Source: Nitrospirota bacterium
Lineage (GTDB): Bacteria > Nitrospirota > Nitrospiria > JACQBZ01
NCBI GenBank assembly: GCA_016194285.1
Contig: JACQBZ010000078.1
Location: 1-48,006 of the forward strand
Direction of reading: 5' to 3'
Length of the DNA stretch: 48,006 nt
Position 1 is the stretch's first letter. Each line of letters starts with the position of its first letter. This document shows, one piece after another, positions 31,255-39,235 of the stretch. The translations under genes and the position numbers were made by a program. Below the pieces are notes generated by a model that made no database searches, had not been told where the DNA came from, and saw nothing but the letters and a program-made list of their open reading frames with translations.

Positions 31255-32342
31255 TGGTTGATCGAACATTTTGGAACCAGAAAAATGTGTTTTTAACCGG
31301 TCATACGGGGTTCAAGGGAGGCTGGTTGGCCACATGGCTCCTGGACATGGGATGCCGCGTTGCCGGATATGCCCTGGAGCCGGAGACGGATCCGTCGTAT
31401 TTCAGATTGTGCGGTCTGGAAGGCCGCATGCGGTCGACGATCGGGGATCTGCGCGACCGGGATAAAATCTGTCAGACCGTACAGGCGCATCGGCCCGAAA
31501 TCGTTTTACACATGGCGGCCCAATCCATCGTTCGGCGTTCTTATCGCGAGCCGGTCGAAACCTTCGCGGCGAATGTGATGGGTACGGTTCACGTGCTGGA
31601 GGCGGTGCGTCGGACCCCTTCGGTGAAGGCCGTGGTGATCGTGACCAGTGACAAATGTTACGAGAACCGGGAATGGGTATGGGGGTACCGTGAAGAAGAG
31701 GCGATGGGGGGACACGATCCTTACAGCGCCAGCAAGGGTTGCGCCGAGTTGGTTGTGGCGGCCTATCGCCGATCGTTCTTCGATCATCCGAATAGTTCGG
31801 TGGCGATCGCCACGGTTCGAGCCGGCAACGTGATCGGCGGCGGGGACTGGGGCGAAGATCGACTGATACCCGATGCCGTTCGGGCTTTGCAACGGGACAA
31901 GCCGATGCTCGTCCGGAATCCCGGGGCCATTCGGCCTTGGCAGCATGTGCTCGAGCCCTTGACGGGCTATCTCACGGTGGCCGAGCGGCTCTTCAGCGAG
32001 GGGGGAAAATGGGCCGGCGCTTGGAATTTCGGACCGCGGGATGAGAATGCCGTGACCGTCGATCGTCTGGTCGACAGGCTATTCCGGCTATGGGGCAAGG
32101 GGAGTTGGGAAACGGCGCCGATGAAAGACGCTCCCCATGAGGCGCATTATCTTAAACTGGATTGCAGCAAGGCGCGGCAGCTCCTTGGCTGGAGGCCATG
32201 TTTGACCCTGGATGCGGCGCTGGAGATGACGGTGGCCTGGTATCGCGCGGCCCTTTCGAAAAAAAACGTAAACGAGATGTATGAGATGACGCGTGAGCAG
32301 ATCCGGCGTCATGAGGCGAATCCGGAAAACCGCCGGGGATGA
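31254..32342 (+). CDS. rfbG: CDP-glucose 4,6-dehydratase
   Basis: ATG 31254 overlaps the preceding stop (TAATG). The 362-residue short-chain dehydrogenase has the NAD-binding TGHTGFKGGWLATWL motif near residue 12. It also has HMAAQSIVRRSY, catalytic Thr in VTSDKCYEN, YxxxK in DPYSASKG, and RAGNVIGGGDWGEDRLIPD. All are diagnostic of RfbG/DdhB. It converts CDP-glucose to CDP-4-keto-6-deoxyglucose. The ascarylose-type 3-dehydrase (RfbH) that would lead to 3,6-dideoxyhexoses is absent. The next gene is a C-methyltransferase instead. Confidence 0.95.
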   Translation: MVDRTFWNQKNVFLTGHTGFKGGWLATWLLDMGCRVAGYALEPETDPSYFRLCGLEGRMRSTIGDLRDRDKICQTVQAHRPEIVLHMAAQSIVRRSYREPVETFAANVMGTVHVLEAVRRTPSVKAVVIVTSDKCYENREWVWGYREEEAMGGHDPYSASKGCAELVVAAYRRSFFDHPNSSVAIATVRAGNVIGGGDWGEDRLIPDAVRALQRDKPMLVRNPGAIRPWQHVLEPLTGYLTVAERLFSEGGKWAGAWNFGPRDENAVTVDRLVDRLFRLWGKGSWETAPMKDAPHEAHYLKLDCSKARQLLGWRPCLTLDAALEMTVAWYRAALSKKNVNEMYEMTREQIRRHEANPENRRG

Positions 32343-33574
32343 TTCAGATGAAGTCGAAAACCTGCCTCGGATGTTTCTATCCGCTTCCGCAGCCCTTTTT
32401 GGATTTGGGCGAGATGCCGTTGGCGAATGCCTTTTTTCGGCCGGAACAGGCCGGTCAAAAGGAAGAACCATTTCACCTGGCCGTTGCCTACTGCCCGAAC
32501 TGCCATCTGGTTCAGTTGACCGATCTCGTGCCTCCCGAAAAATTGTTCGGCGAGTATCTTTATTTCTCGTCTTACTCGGATGCCTTCCTCGCCCACGCGA
32601 AGGCGATGGCCCAGTCATTGACGGAGCGTTTCCAACTGGGACCGGAAAGCCGGGTCATCGAGATCGCCAGCAACGACGGCTATCTGCTCCAATATTTTCA
32701 ACAGCGTGGAATTCCGGTGCTGGGCGTGGAACCGGCGAAGAACATCGCCGCGGTTGCGGAAAGTCGCGGAATCCCGACGCTCAATCGATTCTTCGGCCCG
32801 GATGTCGTAAGGGGGATCCAGGAAGGTTTCGGGCCGGCCGATCTCGTGATCGGGAACAACGTCCTGGCTCATGTACCGACCGTCAACGAATTCTTGCAGG
32901 CCGTCGGACCCTGTCTCAAGCAAACGGGCACCGCGGTCTTCGAGTTTCCATACGTGAAGGAGTTGCTCGACCGGACCGAGTTTGACACAATTTACCATGA
33001 GCATGTGTTCTATTACTCACTTACCGCGATGAGAATTCTTGCGCAACGTGCCGGTCTTGAACTGCACGATGTGACGCGGCAACCGGTTCACGGTGGTTCA
33101 CTGCGGGTATTCCTTCAGCACAAAGGAATGTCTGCGGTGTCATCGAATGTGACGGATCTCCTGGCCGAAGAAAAAGCGGCCGGTCTGACCGGCCTGGATC
33201 GCTACACCGCATTCAGCCGGGACGTTGCGGTTTTAAGAGACGACCTCGTTCATTTATTGCGGGATCTTAAGGCTGCCGGCAAGCGGCTTGCCGCTTACGG
33301 GGCGGCGGCGAAGGGCAGCACGTTGTTGAACTATTGCGGGATCGGGCCGGAGACGCTGGACTTTGTCGTCGATCGCAGCCCTTACAAACAGGGACGGTAC
33401 ATGCCGGGCGAGCGTCTGCCGATCCATGCGCCGGAAAGACTTTTGGAGGTTATGCCCGATTACGTTCTGCTGTTGGCCTGGAACTTTGCCGATGAGATCA
33501 TGGCGCAGCAGCAGGCGTATTATCGGAAGGGCGGCAAATTCATTATTCCTGTTCCCAAACCCAAGATTGTATAA
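32339..33574 (+). CDS. Sugar C-methyltransferase (TylC3/NovU-like, zinc-finger N-terminus)
   Basis: The start overlaps the dehydratase stop by ATGA (ATG 32348 is an alternative). The 411-residue protein has an N-terminal zinc-binding region with C-LG-C and C-PN-C. A SAM-binding core follows (IEIASNDGYLLQYF), then HEHVFYYSL and GGSLRVFL, and a C-terminal Rossmann-like domain with YGAAAKGSTLLNYCG and PYKQGRYMPG. That architecture (methyltransferase plus Methyltransf_14-type domain) belongs to enzymes that methylate C3 of 4-keto-6-deoxysugar nucleotides. Given its neighbours the likely substrate is CDP-4-keto-6-deoxyglucose, giving a 3-C-methyl branched sugar; that assignment is inference. Confidence 0.88.
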   Translation: MIQMKSKTCLGCFYPLPQPFLDLGEMPLANAFFRPEQAGQKEEPFHLAVAYCPNCHLVQLTDLVPPEKLFGEYLYFSSYSDAFLAHAKAMAQSLTERFQLGPESRVIEIASNDGYLLQYFQQRGIPVLGVEPAKNIAAVAESRGIPTLNRFFGPDVVRGIQEGFGPADLVIGNNVLAHVPTVNEFLQAVGPCLKQTGTAVFEFPYVKELLDRTEFDTIYHEHVFYYSLTAMRILAQRAGLELHDVTRQPVHGGSLRVFLQHKGMSAVSSNVTDLLAEEKAAGLTGLDRYTAFSRDVAVLRDDLVHLLRDLKAAGKRLAAYGAAAKGSTLLNYCGIGPETLDFVVDRSPYKQGRYMPGERLPIHAPERLLEVMPDYVLLLAWNFADEIMAQQQAYYRKGGKFIIPVPKPKIV

Positions 33575-33592
33575 TTCATTTGACCGGTCACC

Positions 33593-34135
33593 ATGAAGTT
33601 TGTCGAAACCAAACTCAAAGGGGCTTTTATTATTGAACCGGAATTGTTGGAAGACGAACGCGGCTTTTTCGCCCGGACGTTTTGTCAAAACGAGTTTGAG
33701 GCGCACGGACTCAACCCGCGCTTAGCACAATGCAATATTTCTTTCAACAAGAAGAGAGGTATATTGCGGGGCATGCATTATCAGGCACCGCCTCATCAAG
33801 AGGCCAAGCTGATCAGTTGCATTCGGGGTGGCATCTACGATGTCATTATCGACCTGCGGCCGGATTCGACAACATATTGCCAATGGTACAGTGTCGAACT
33901 CCATGCCCAGGATTACAAAATGCTGTATGTTCCCGAAGGTATCGCGCATGGATTTCAGACTTTGGAAGACAATACGGTGGTCTTCTATCAAATATCGGAG
34001 CCCTATCATCCAGAGTGCGCAAGAGGTGTGAGATGGGATGATGTGGCATTTGGGATTGCGTGGCCCATACAACCGATTGTGATTTCGAAGAAGGATCAAT
34101 CTTATCATCCCTTCAATAATGAACAGATTGGATAG
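33593..34135 (+). CDS. dTDP-4-dehydrorhamnose 3,5-epimerase family protein
   Basis: 180 residues, the normal family length. It has the RfbC cupin motifs EDERGFFARTF, RGILRGMHYQ (catalytic His), YDVIIDLRPDS, VPEGIAHGFQTLED and a Tyr in VVFYQISEPYHPE. In this locus no dTDP-glucose genes are present, so it more plausibly epimerises the CDP-4-keto-3-C-methyl sugar made by the three preceding genes at C5 (and perhaps C3). Substrate assignment is inferred from context only. From here to about 37.7 kb the DNA is AT-richer. Confidence 0.9.
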   Translation: MKFVETKLKGAFIIEPELLEDERGFFARTFCQNEFEAHGLNPRLAQCNISFNKKRGILRGMHYQAPPHQEAKLISCIRGGIYDVIIDLRPDSTTYCQWYSVELHAQDYKMLYVPEGIAHGFQTLEDNTVVFYQISEPYHPECARGVRWDDVAFGIAWPIQPIVISKKDQSYHPFNNEQIG

Positions 34136-34144
34136 CAAAGAACT

Positions 34145-34801
34145 ATGAAAGAAATGATCTTCTGGGGAGCTACGGGTCAAGCCAAAGTGCTGCGGGAATG
34201 CATGAAAGATTCTGGCTTGAAGTTAGTTGCACTGTTTGACAATAATGAAAACTTGGTATCGCCGTTCGCGGATATTCCATTATATTTCGGCGAAAAGGGA
34301 TTTGAGAATTGGTTAGAAAAGAAACAACCCAAAGACCCGTTGGGATTACTTGTAGCCATCGGTGGTTTTAAAGGCAAAGATCGAGTTGGCATACAAGAAT
34401 ATCTGATCTCACGCGGTCTTGCTCCGTTGATAGCGAAGCACAGTACTGCCTTTGTAGCCGATAATGTGGAAATCGGCGTGGGATCACAAATTCTGGCCCA
34501 TTCATCCGTGTGTGTTGAAACAGTGGTCGGCCGCTCCTGTATTATTAATACCAGCGCCAGCGTAGACCACGAGTGCCATCTTCATGATGGTGTTCATGTC
34601 GGCCCGGGTGCGCATCTGGCAGGTTGTGTAGAGGTTGGGCGTTATGCATCGATTGGTACTGGCGCGGTCATTTTACCTCGGGTAAGAATTGGCGAAGGAG
34701 CGATTGTCGGTGCCGGCGCGGTCGTAGTCAAAAACGTTCTGCCCTATTCTGTTGTTATCGGAAATCCGGCCCACGTGTTAAAGGAAATAAAAAGTGAGTA
34801 A
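34145..34801 (+). CDS. NeuD/PglD-like sugar O/N-acyltransferase
   Basis: 218 residues. N-terminal Rossmann-like substrate-binding fold (WGATGQAKVLRECM, LVALFDNNE, LLVAIGGFKGKDR) followed by a left-handed parallel beta-helix of hexapeptide repeats (about 95-210). The catalytic-type His lies in SVDHECHLHDGVHVGPGAHLAG. C-terminal VIGNPAHVLKEI closes the family. PglD/NeuD enzymes transfer acetyl from acetyl-CoA to an amino or hydroxyl group on nucleotide or free sugars. With a DegT-type aminotransferase two genes downstream, N-acylation of an amino sugar is likely. Confidence 0.9.
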   Translation: MKEMIFWGATGQAKVLRECMKDSGLKLVALFDNNENLVSPFADIPLYFGEKGFENWLEKKQPKDPLGLLVAIGGFKGKDRVGIQEYLISRGLAPLIAKHSTAFVADNVEIGVGSQILAHSSVCVETVVGRSCIINTSASVDHECHLHDGVHVGPGAHLAGCVEVGRYASIGTGAVILPRVRIGEGAIVGAGAVVVKNVLPYSVVIGNPAHVLKEIKSE

Positions 34802-35537
34802 TACTGGAAAAGATGAATTTGAAAAAGAGAAAAAACTGGCTATCAAAAAAATGTCTGCTAACAAAGACCTGGGACTATTGACCAAGTCTTGGTTTATTGA
34901 AAGTTGCACGTATAAATACTCATATAATTTTACATGGATGGGGAGACCTGTAATTCAATACCCCCAGGATATGATTGCCATGCAGGAAATTATCTGGCAG
35001 GTTAAACCGGATCTGATCATCGAAACCGGAATTGCCCATGGCGGCTCTCTTGTTTTTTACGCATCCATGCTTGAACTGATTGGAGGAAACGGTCAGGTTT
35101 TAGGTATCGATCTTGACATCCGTCAACATAACCGAAGCGCGATTGACAAGCATCCAATGGCGAAACGCATCACCATGTTGGAAGGGTCCTCCATTGACGA
35201 GGCAATTGTACGAGAAGTTTACAACCGCGCCAAAACTAAAACACGCGTTCTGATTGCCCTGGATTCAAACCACACACATGACCACGTGCTTCAAGAGCTG
35301 AAAGCATATTCCCCCTTGGTAAAGAAGGACAGCTACATGGTAATTTTTGACACGGTGATTGAGGATCTGCCCGAGGACTTCTTTCCGGACCGTCCGTGGG
35401 GCAAGGGGAATAATCCAAAAACTGCCGTCAGGGAGTTTTTGAAATCCAATGATCGCTTTGTCATTGATAAGGAAATCGAGAACAAACTGCTCATCACGGT
35501 GGCGCCGGATGGTTACCTCCAATGCATAAAGGATTAA
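34794..35537 (+). CDS. CmcI-like (cephalosporin hydroxylase family) protein
   Basis: GTG 34794 (AAGGA eight bases ahead) overlaps the acyltransferase gene by eight bases. The 247-residue product has TWMGRPVIQYPQDM, an SAM-type fold motif LIIETGIAHGGSLVFYASML, GIDLDIR, LIALDSNHTHDHV and VIFDTVIED. The PF04989-type family includes CmcI and mycobacterial rhamnosyl O-methyltransferases, which are SAM-dependent and metal-assisted. In O-antigen loci the members are probably sugar O-methyltransferases. A genuine cephalosporin pathway is not present here. Confidence 0.87.
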   Translation: MSNTGKDEFEKEKKLAIKKMSANKDLGLLTKSWFIESCTYKYSYNFTWMGRPVIQYPQDMIAMQEIIWQVKPDLIIETGIAHGGSLVFYASMLELIGGNGQVLGIDLDIRQHNRSAIDKHPMAKRITMLEGSSIDEAIVREVYNRAKTKTRVLIALDSNHTHDHVLQELKAYSPLVKKDSYMVIFDTVIEDLPEDFFPDRPWGKGNNPKTAVREFLKSNDRFVIDKEIENKLLITVAPDGYLQCIKD

Positions 35538-35539
35538 CC

Positions 35540-36667
35540 ATGGAACGAATCCCCGTATCGGGCCCCTGGATCACCCAAAAAGAAATCGATTATGTTTCCG
35601 ATGCCGTGGCGCATGCGTGGTATGGAAATGCGAATATCTATCATGAACGGTTCGAAAGGGCATTTGCCCGTTACGTTGGGGTTCGCTTTGCGGCTTCACT
35701 TCCCTCCTGCACTTCGGCGATCCATCTTTCGTTGTTGGCTCTTGGCATTGGTCGGGGAGACGAGGTTGTTGTGCCGGATATTACTTGGATTGCCTCGGCC
35801 GCCCCGATTACCTACGTGGGAGCCACTCCTGTTTTTGCCGATGTTGACCCAAAAACGTGGTGCTTATCCGCCAAATCGGTGGCAGAGTGCATCACTCCAA
35901 AAACAAAGGCCGTTATCTTGGTTGATCTTTACGGGAACATGCCGGACATGGATGCCTTGCGTGTAGTGACCAGTCGGCATGGGATTGCTGTAATAGAGGA
36001 CGCGGCAGAGGCTATCGGCTCGGAATTCAACCAGAGAAAAGCCGGCGGTTTCGGAGATACGGGCGTTTTTAGTTTCCATGGCTCAAAAACGCTGACCACC
36101 GGAGAAGGTGGGATGCTCGTTACCGACCGGGAGGACCTGTACCGACGTGCATTGTTCCTACGTGACCACGGACGCCCGCCCGGGGACAAGATGTTTTTTA
36201 ACACAGAGGTGGCCTACAAATACAAGATGAGCAGCATGCAAGCGGCGCTTGGGCTGGCACAACTTGAACGCATCGAAGAGTTAATCTCCCGGAAGCGCCA
36301 GATTTTTGCCTGGTATCAAAGAGAACTGGCCGATCTAGAAGGATGGGTGACGTTGAACCACGAAGCTTCCGGCACGAAGAACACCTACTGGATGATTACG
36401 GCGATTGTTGATTCAAAGTACGGAATCGAAAAAGCCGGCTTGATGGAACGGATGAACGAGAAAAACATTGACTGCCGCCCCTTCTTTTATCCATTGAGTT
36501 CTCTACCGGCTTATGAAGATTTGGAACAGGCTCAATATGCTCGCCGCCGCAACAAAGTGAGCTACAAAATTAGCCCGTATGGGATAAATCTTCCATCCAG
36601 CCTGAAATTGACCGAGGACAAAGTCAAATACGTTTGCGAGTCGTTCAAGGGCATTTTACAGCCTTAA
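35540..36667 (+). CDS. DegT/DnrJ/EryC1/StrS-family sugar aminotransferase
   Basis: ATG 35540 is chosen because AAAGGA lies upstream and VPVSGPWITQKEI follows. An earlier ATG at 35522 overlaps the upstream gene. The 375-residue PLP enzyme has SCTSAIHLSLLALGIGRGDEVVVPDITWIA, AVIEDAAEAIGSEF, and the lysine motif FSFHGSKTLTTGEGGML, in which Lys binds PLP. AYKYKMSSMQAALGLAQLE is also diagnostic. Full length for the family. Closest type by pattern is GDP-perosamine/4-amino-4,6-dideoxysugar synthase. No matching 4,6-dehydratase for GDP-mannose is in view, so the substrate is open. Confidence 0.92.
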   Translation: MERIPVSGPWITQKEIDYVSDAVAHAWYGNANIYHERFERAFARYVGVRFAASLPSCTSAIHLSLLALGIGRGDEVVVPDITWIASAAPITYVGATPVFADVDPKTWCLSAKSVAECITPKTKAVILVDLYGNMPDMDALRVVTSRHGIAVIEDAAEAIGSEFNQRKAGGFGDTGVFSFHGSKTLTTGEGGMLVTDREDLYRRALFLRDHGRPPGDKMFFNTEVAYKYKMSSMQAALGLAQLERIEELISRKRQIFAWYQRELADLEGWVTLNHEASGTKNTYWMITAIVDSKYGIEKAGLMERMNEKNIDCRPFFYPLSSLPAYEDLEQAQYARRRNKVSYKISPYGINLPSSLKLTEDKVKYVCESFKGILQP

Positions 36668-36736
36668 GACAACTGTTCGCTCACGGCTTTTTAATGAGAA
36701 CCATTTAAACGAGAATGTCACCTATTGGCCGGGGGC

Positions 36737-37720
36737 ATGGTTGAAAAGGAAAAAAAGACCTTGATTGGGATGAATCATAGGCCATTCGTTAGCATTGGAA
36801 TGCCTACGTACAACGGGAGCCGATACATACAACAATCCCTGGACTCATTGCTGGCCCAGGATTACGAGAACTTTGAGTTGGTCATCTCGGATAATGCGTC
36901 CTCCGACGGCACAGCCGATATTTGCCAGCGCTATGCCAAGACAGAAAGCAGAATCCATTATTATCGAAACGACACGAACCTGGGTGCGGTTAAGAACTTC
37001 AACCGGACGTTGGAACTATCAACCGGAAAGTATTTTATGTGGGCGGGAGATCACGATCTTTGGCACCCCAGTTTCATTTCACGTTGTGTTTCGATCCTTG
37101 AGGATGATCCTGCGGTCGTACTGGCCTATTCACGGACGATGTTGATTGACGCTGATAACAATTCGTTAGGGCTTGCACCCGACCAAATCGATACCCGGAG
37201 CATGCCCGCCATCCAACGCTACAAACATATCATATGGAACTTGCATTGGTGCAATATGATTTACGGACTCATACGCAAAAACGCCCTCGACCAATCCGGA
37301 AAATGCAGGAATGTCTGGGGACCCGATCATCTCTTGTTGGCTGAATTGGCGCTTATCGGCACATTCGCTCAAATTCCTGACCCATTGTTTTATCGTCGTA
37401 TCAATAGACCGGATCAAGATCCTAAAACGTATCAAAAAAGGGTGATGCATGCTCTAGACCCTATGAACGCAACATCAAAGAATGAAATCCCAATCGAAAC
37501 TTTATGGCGGGAGACACGGCGATTGCATTTGCAGCTCATCTCAGATGCCTCCGTCGGTTCCCTTGAGAAACTGAGCGCGATTATTTCTACGTTGATATGC
37601 TTTAGATTGCGCTTTAAAGTGGGAGGACGTGTTAGTCGATACGCAGAGAGGGTCGCTGGCAATATTGTACCGAAAAAATTCCGCTCAAAGATCCTCTCTT
37701 GGCTACAGCGAGCCTACTAA
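36737..37720 (+). CDS. Family 2 glycosyltransferase
   Basis: ATG 36737 is used; TTG at 36761 and ATG at 36770 are alternatives. The 327-residue GT-A enzyme has VSIGMPTYNGSRYIQQSLDSLLAQDY, ELVISDNASSDGTADIC and NLGAVKNFNRTLEL. MWAGDHDLWHPSFI replaces the usual DxD with a D-H-D arrangement. The C-terminal third is helical and basic. Donor and acceptor unknown; it would add a sugar to the O-chain. The 70-base gap before it shows no promoter I can support. Confidence 0.88.
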   Translation: MVEKEKKTLIGMNHRPFVSIGMPTYNGSRYIQQSLDSLLAQDYENFELVISDNASSDGTADICQRYAKTESRIHYYRNDTNLGAVKNFNRTLELSTGKYFMWAGDHDLWHPSFISRCVSILEDDPAVVLAYSRTMLIDADNNSLGLAPDQIDTRSMPAIQRYKHIIWNLHWCNMIYGLIRKNALDQSGKCRNVWGPDHLLLAELALIGTFAQIPDPLFYRRINRPDQDPKTYQKRVMHALDPMNATSKNEIPIETLWRETRRLHLQLISDASVGSLEKLSAIISTLICFRLRFKVGGRVSRYAERVAGNIVPKKFRSKILSWLQRAY

Positions 37721-37777
37721 GACTGATAATTCTTGCGGGGGTGACTGAGAGCGATCGGATTCCACTCTACGGGCTGC

Positions 37778-37820
37778 TTGACAAATATTTTTTGCGATAT
37801 TATGTTCATAGAATGAACAT
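37778..37820 (+). promoter_or_regulatory. Promoter plus perfect palindromic operator (copy 2), at the regulator gene
   Basis: TTGACA (37778-37783) with TATGTT at a 17-base spacing (37801-37806), or TATTAT (37798) at a shorter one. The perfect palindrome ATGTTCAT-AGA-ATGAACAT (37802-37820) contains the regulator's own ATG. The upstream sequence AAATATTT and GCGATATTATGTTCAT is shared with the copy at 26733. Consistent with autorepression; a very short or absent 5' leader is implied. Confidence 0.65.
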
Positions 37821-38445
37821 GCCTCCTTCGTCAACAGAAACACCCGATAAGGACAGGGAATTGCTCAACCGCGAGTCCTTGCATACCCTCCAGATTCTGG
37901 ATGAGGTCGCCACCGGGAAACCCCTGACCCAGCGCGATCTGAGCAACAAACTCGGGATCGCGCTGGGAATGACCAACAACTATCTGAAGCGCCTGGCCCG
38001 AGAAGGCTACATTCAGATCATTCAGGCCGAACGAAAACGTCTTCACTACCTCCTCACGCCGAAAGGCCTCGCCGAGAAAAGCGCGCTGACCTATCGCTAC
38101 ATCAAGCGGTCCTATCAGTTTTTTAACGATGCCCGGCGGAAATTGGAGGCATTTTTTCTTGACCTGGAAAAAGCTGGAGTGAAGTCCATCGTTCTCTACA
38201 AGGCCACCGTGATCGCCGAGATCGCGGTGTTGGTCCTGCAAGACAGTTCGATTCAACTCCTCGCGATCGTCGATGACGCGGCCGTCGGCAAAAAGTTTTT
38301 AGGATCCGGGATCGAGCCGGTCAAGTCGTTGGTCGATTTGAAATTTGACCGTGTGCTGGTTACTACGGAAGAACCGGCTGAAAAAGTCTTTGAGCATCTG
38401 GGGCTACCCGGCATCGAGAAGGAAAAAATTTGTTTTCTTCAATAA
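37813..38445 (+). CDS. MarR-like winged-helix regulator of the polysaccharide locus
   Basis: ATG 37813 (or 37819) lies inside the palindrome. The 210-residue product has a winged helix at about 20-80 ([47 protein letters not shown], wing [17 protein letters not shown]), like EPS-associated MarR-family regulators. A second domain (about 110-210) looks Rossmann-like: [36 protein letters not shown]. That resembles the nucleotide-sugar-sensing half of PglD-like proteins. I infer a repressor of the two promoters bearing the shared palindrome, responsive to a sugar or nucleotide. A decayed copy lies at 26772. Confidence 0.85.
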   Translation: MNMPPSSTETPDKDRELLNRESLHTLQILDEVATGKPLTQRDLSNKLGIALGMTNNYLKRLAREGYIQIIQAERKRLHYLLTPKGLAEKSALTYRYIKRSYQFFNDARRKLEAFFLDLEKAGVKSIVLYKATVIAEIAVLVLQDSSIQLLAIVDDAAVGKKFLGSGIEPVKSLVDLKFDRVLVTTEEPAEKVFEHLGLPGIEKEKICFLQ

Positions 38446-38461
38446 ACCGACGGAAGCGGAG

Positions 38462-39232
38462 ATGAGCCGCATCGAGGACGTTCGCGCCTTCTGGAACAAC
38501 CAGCCGTGCAATATCCTGGATTCGTCGAAGCCGGTCGCGACGCGCGAATACTTCGACGAGATCGAGGCCCGAAAATACGGCGAGGAACGCCATATTCCGG
38601 GTTTCGCGCAGTTCGAGCGCTGGAAAGGCAAAAAGGTCCTGGAGATCGGCTGCGGCATCGGAACGGATTCCGTGAATTTCGCGCGGGCCGGAGCGGACTT
38701 GACCGTCGTGGATCTATCCGACAAGAGCCTTGAGATCTGCAAGAAGCGGTTTGAGGTATACGGGCTCAAGGCCCGGTTCTATAACGGCAACTCGGAGGAG
38801 CTGAGCCGCGTCGTCCCGGTCGAGCCGTATAACCTGATCTATTCCTTTGGAGTGATCCATCACACGTCGCACCCCGAACGGGTGTTCGAGGAGATCAAAA
38901 AATATTGCAGCCCCGCAACCGAGCTTCGGATCATGCTTTATTCCAAGTGGAGCCTCATTGTTCTAGGGATCATCATAAAATATGGTTGGGGTGCTTTTTG
39001 GAAGGCACCGGAACTGGTCCGGAAGTATGCGGAGGCGCAACTCGGTTGCCCTGTCGCCTACTATTACTCGCGGCACGGCGTCCGACGGTTGTTGAAGGAT
39101 TATGAAATCATCGAATTCCGCAAGGCGTATCTGATCCGGCATCTTAAATGGCTGCCACGGCCTCTTTATGGTCGGCTTGAGCGGCCTTTGGGCTGGAATA
39201 ACTTGATCGTAGCAAAACCCAAGACGGTCTGA
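38462..39232 (+). CDS. Class I SAM-dependent methyltransferase
   Basis: ATG 38462 has GGAAGCGGAG upstream and sits 16 bases after the regulator. The 256-residue enzyme has motif [21 protein letters not shown], motif [16 protein letters not shown], and [13 protein letters not shown] typical of Methyltransf_11/25 sugar or lipid methylases. The C-terminal half is basic and aromatic, possibly membrane-associated. Likely methylates a polysaccharide or lipid-linked sugar. Transcribed from the palindrome-bearing promoter together with the regulator. Confidence 0.88.
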   Translation: MSRIEDVRAFWNNQPCNILDSSKPVATREYFDEIEARKYGEERHIPGFAQFERWKGKKVLEIGCGIGTDSVNFARAGADLTVVDLSDKSLEICKKRFEVYGLKARFYNGNSEELSRVVPVEPYNLIYSFGVIHHTSHPERVFEEIKKYCSPATELRIMLYSKWSLIVLGIIIKYGWGAFWKAPELVRKYAEAQLGCPVAYYYSRHGVRRLLKDYEIIEFRKAYLIRHLKWLPRPLYGRLERPLGWNNLIVAKPKTV

Positions 39233-39235
39233 ATC

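Noticed and set aside
34794-35537. Beta-lactam biosynthesis gene, from similarity to CmcI.
   Set aside because: No other cephamycin genes are present. The family also contains sugar O-methyltransferases, which fit this locus better.
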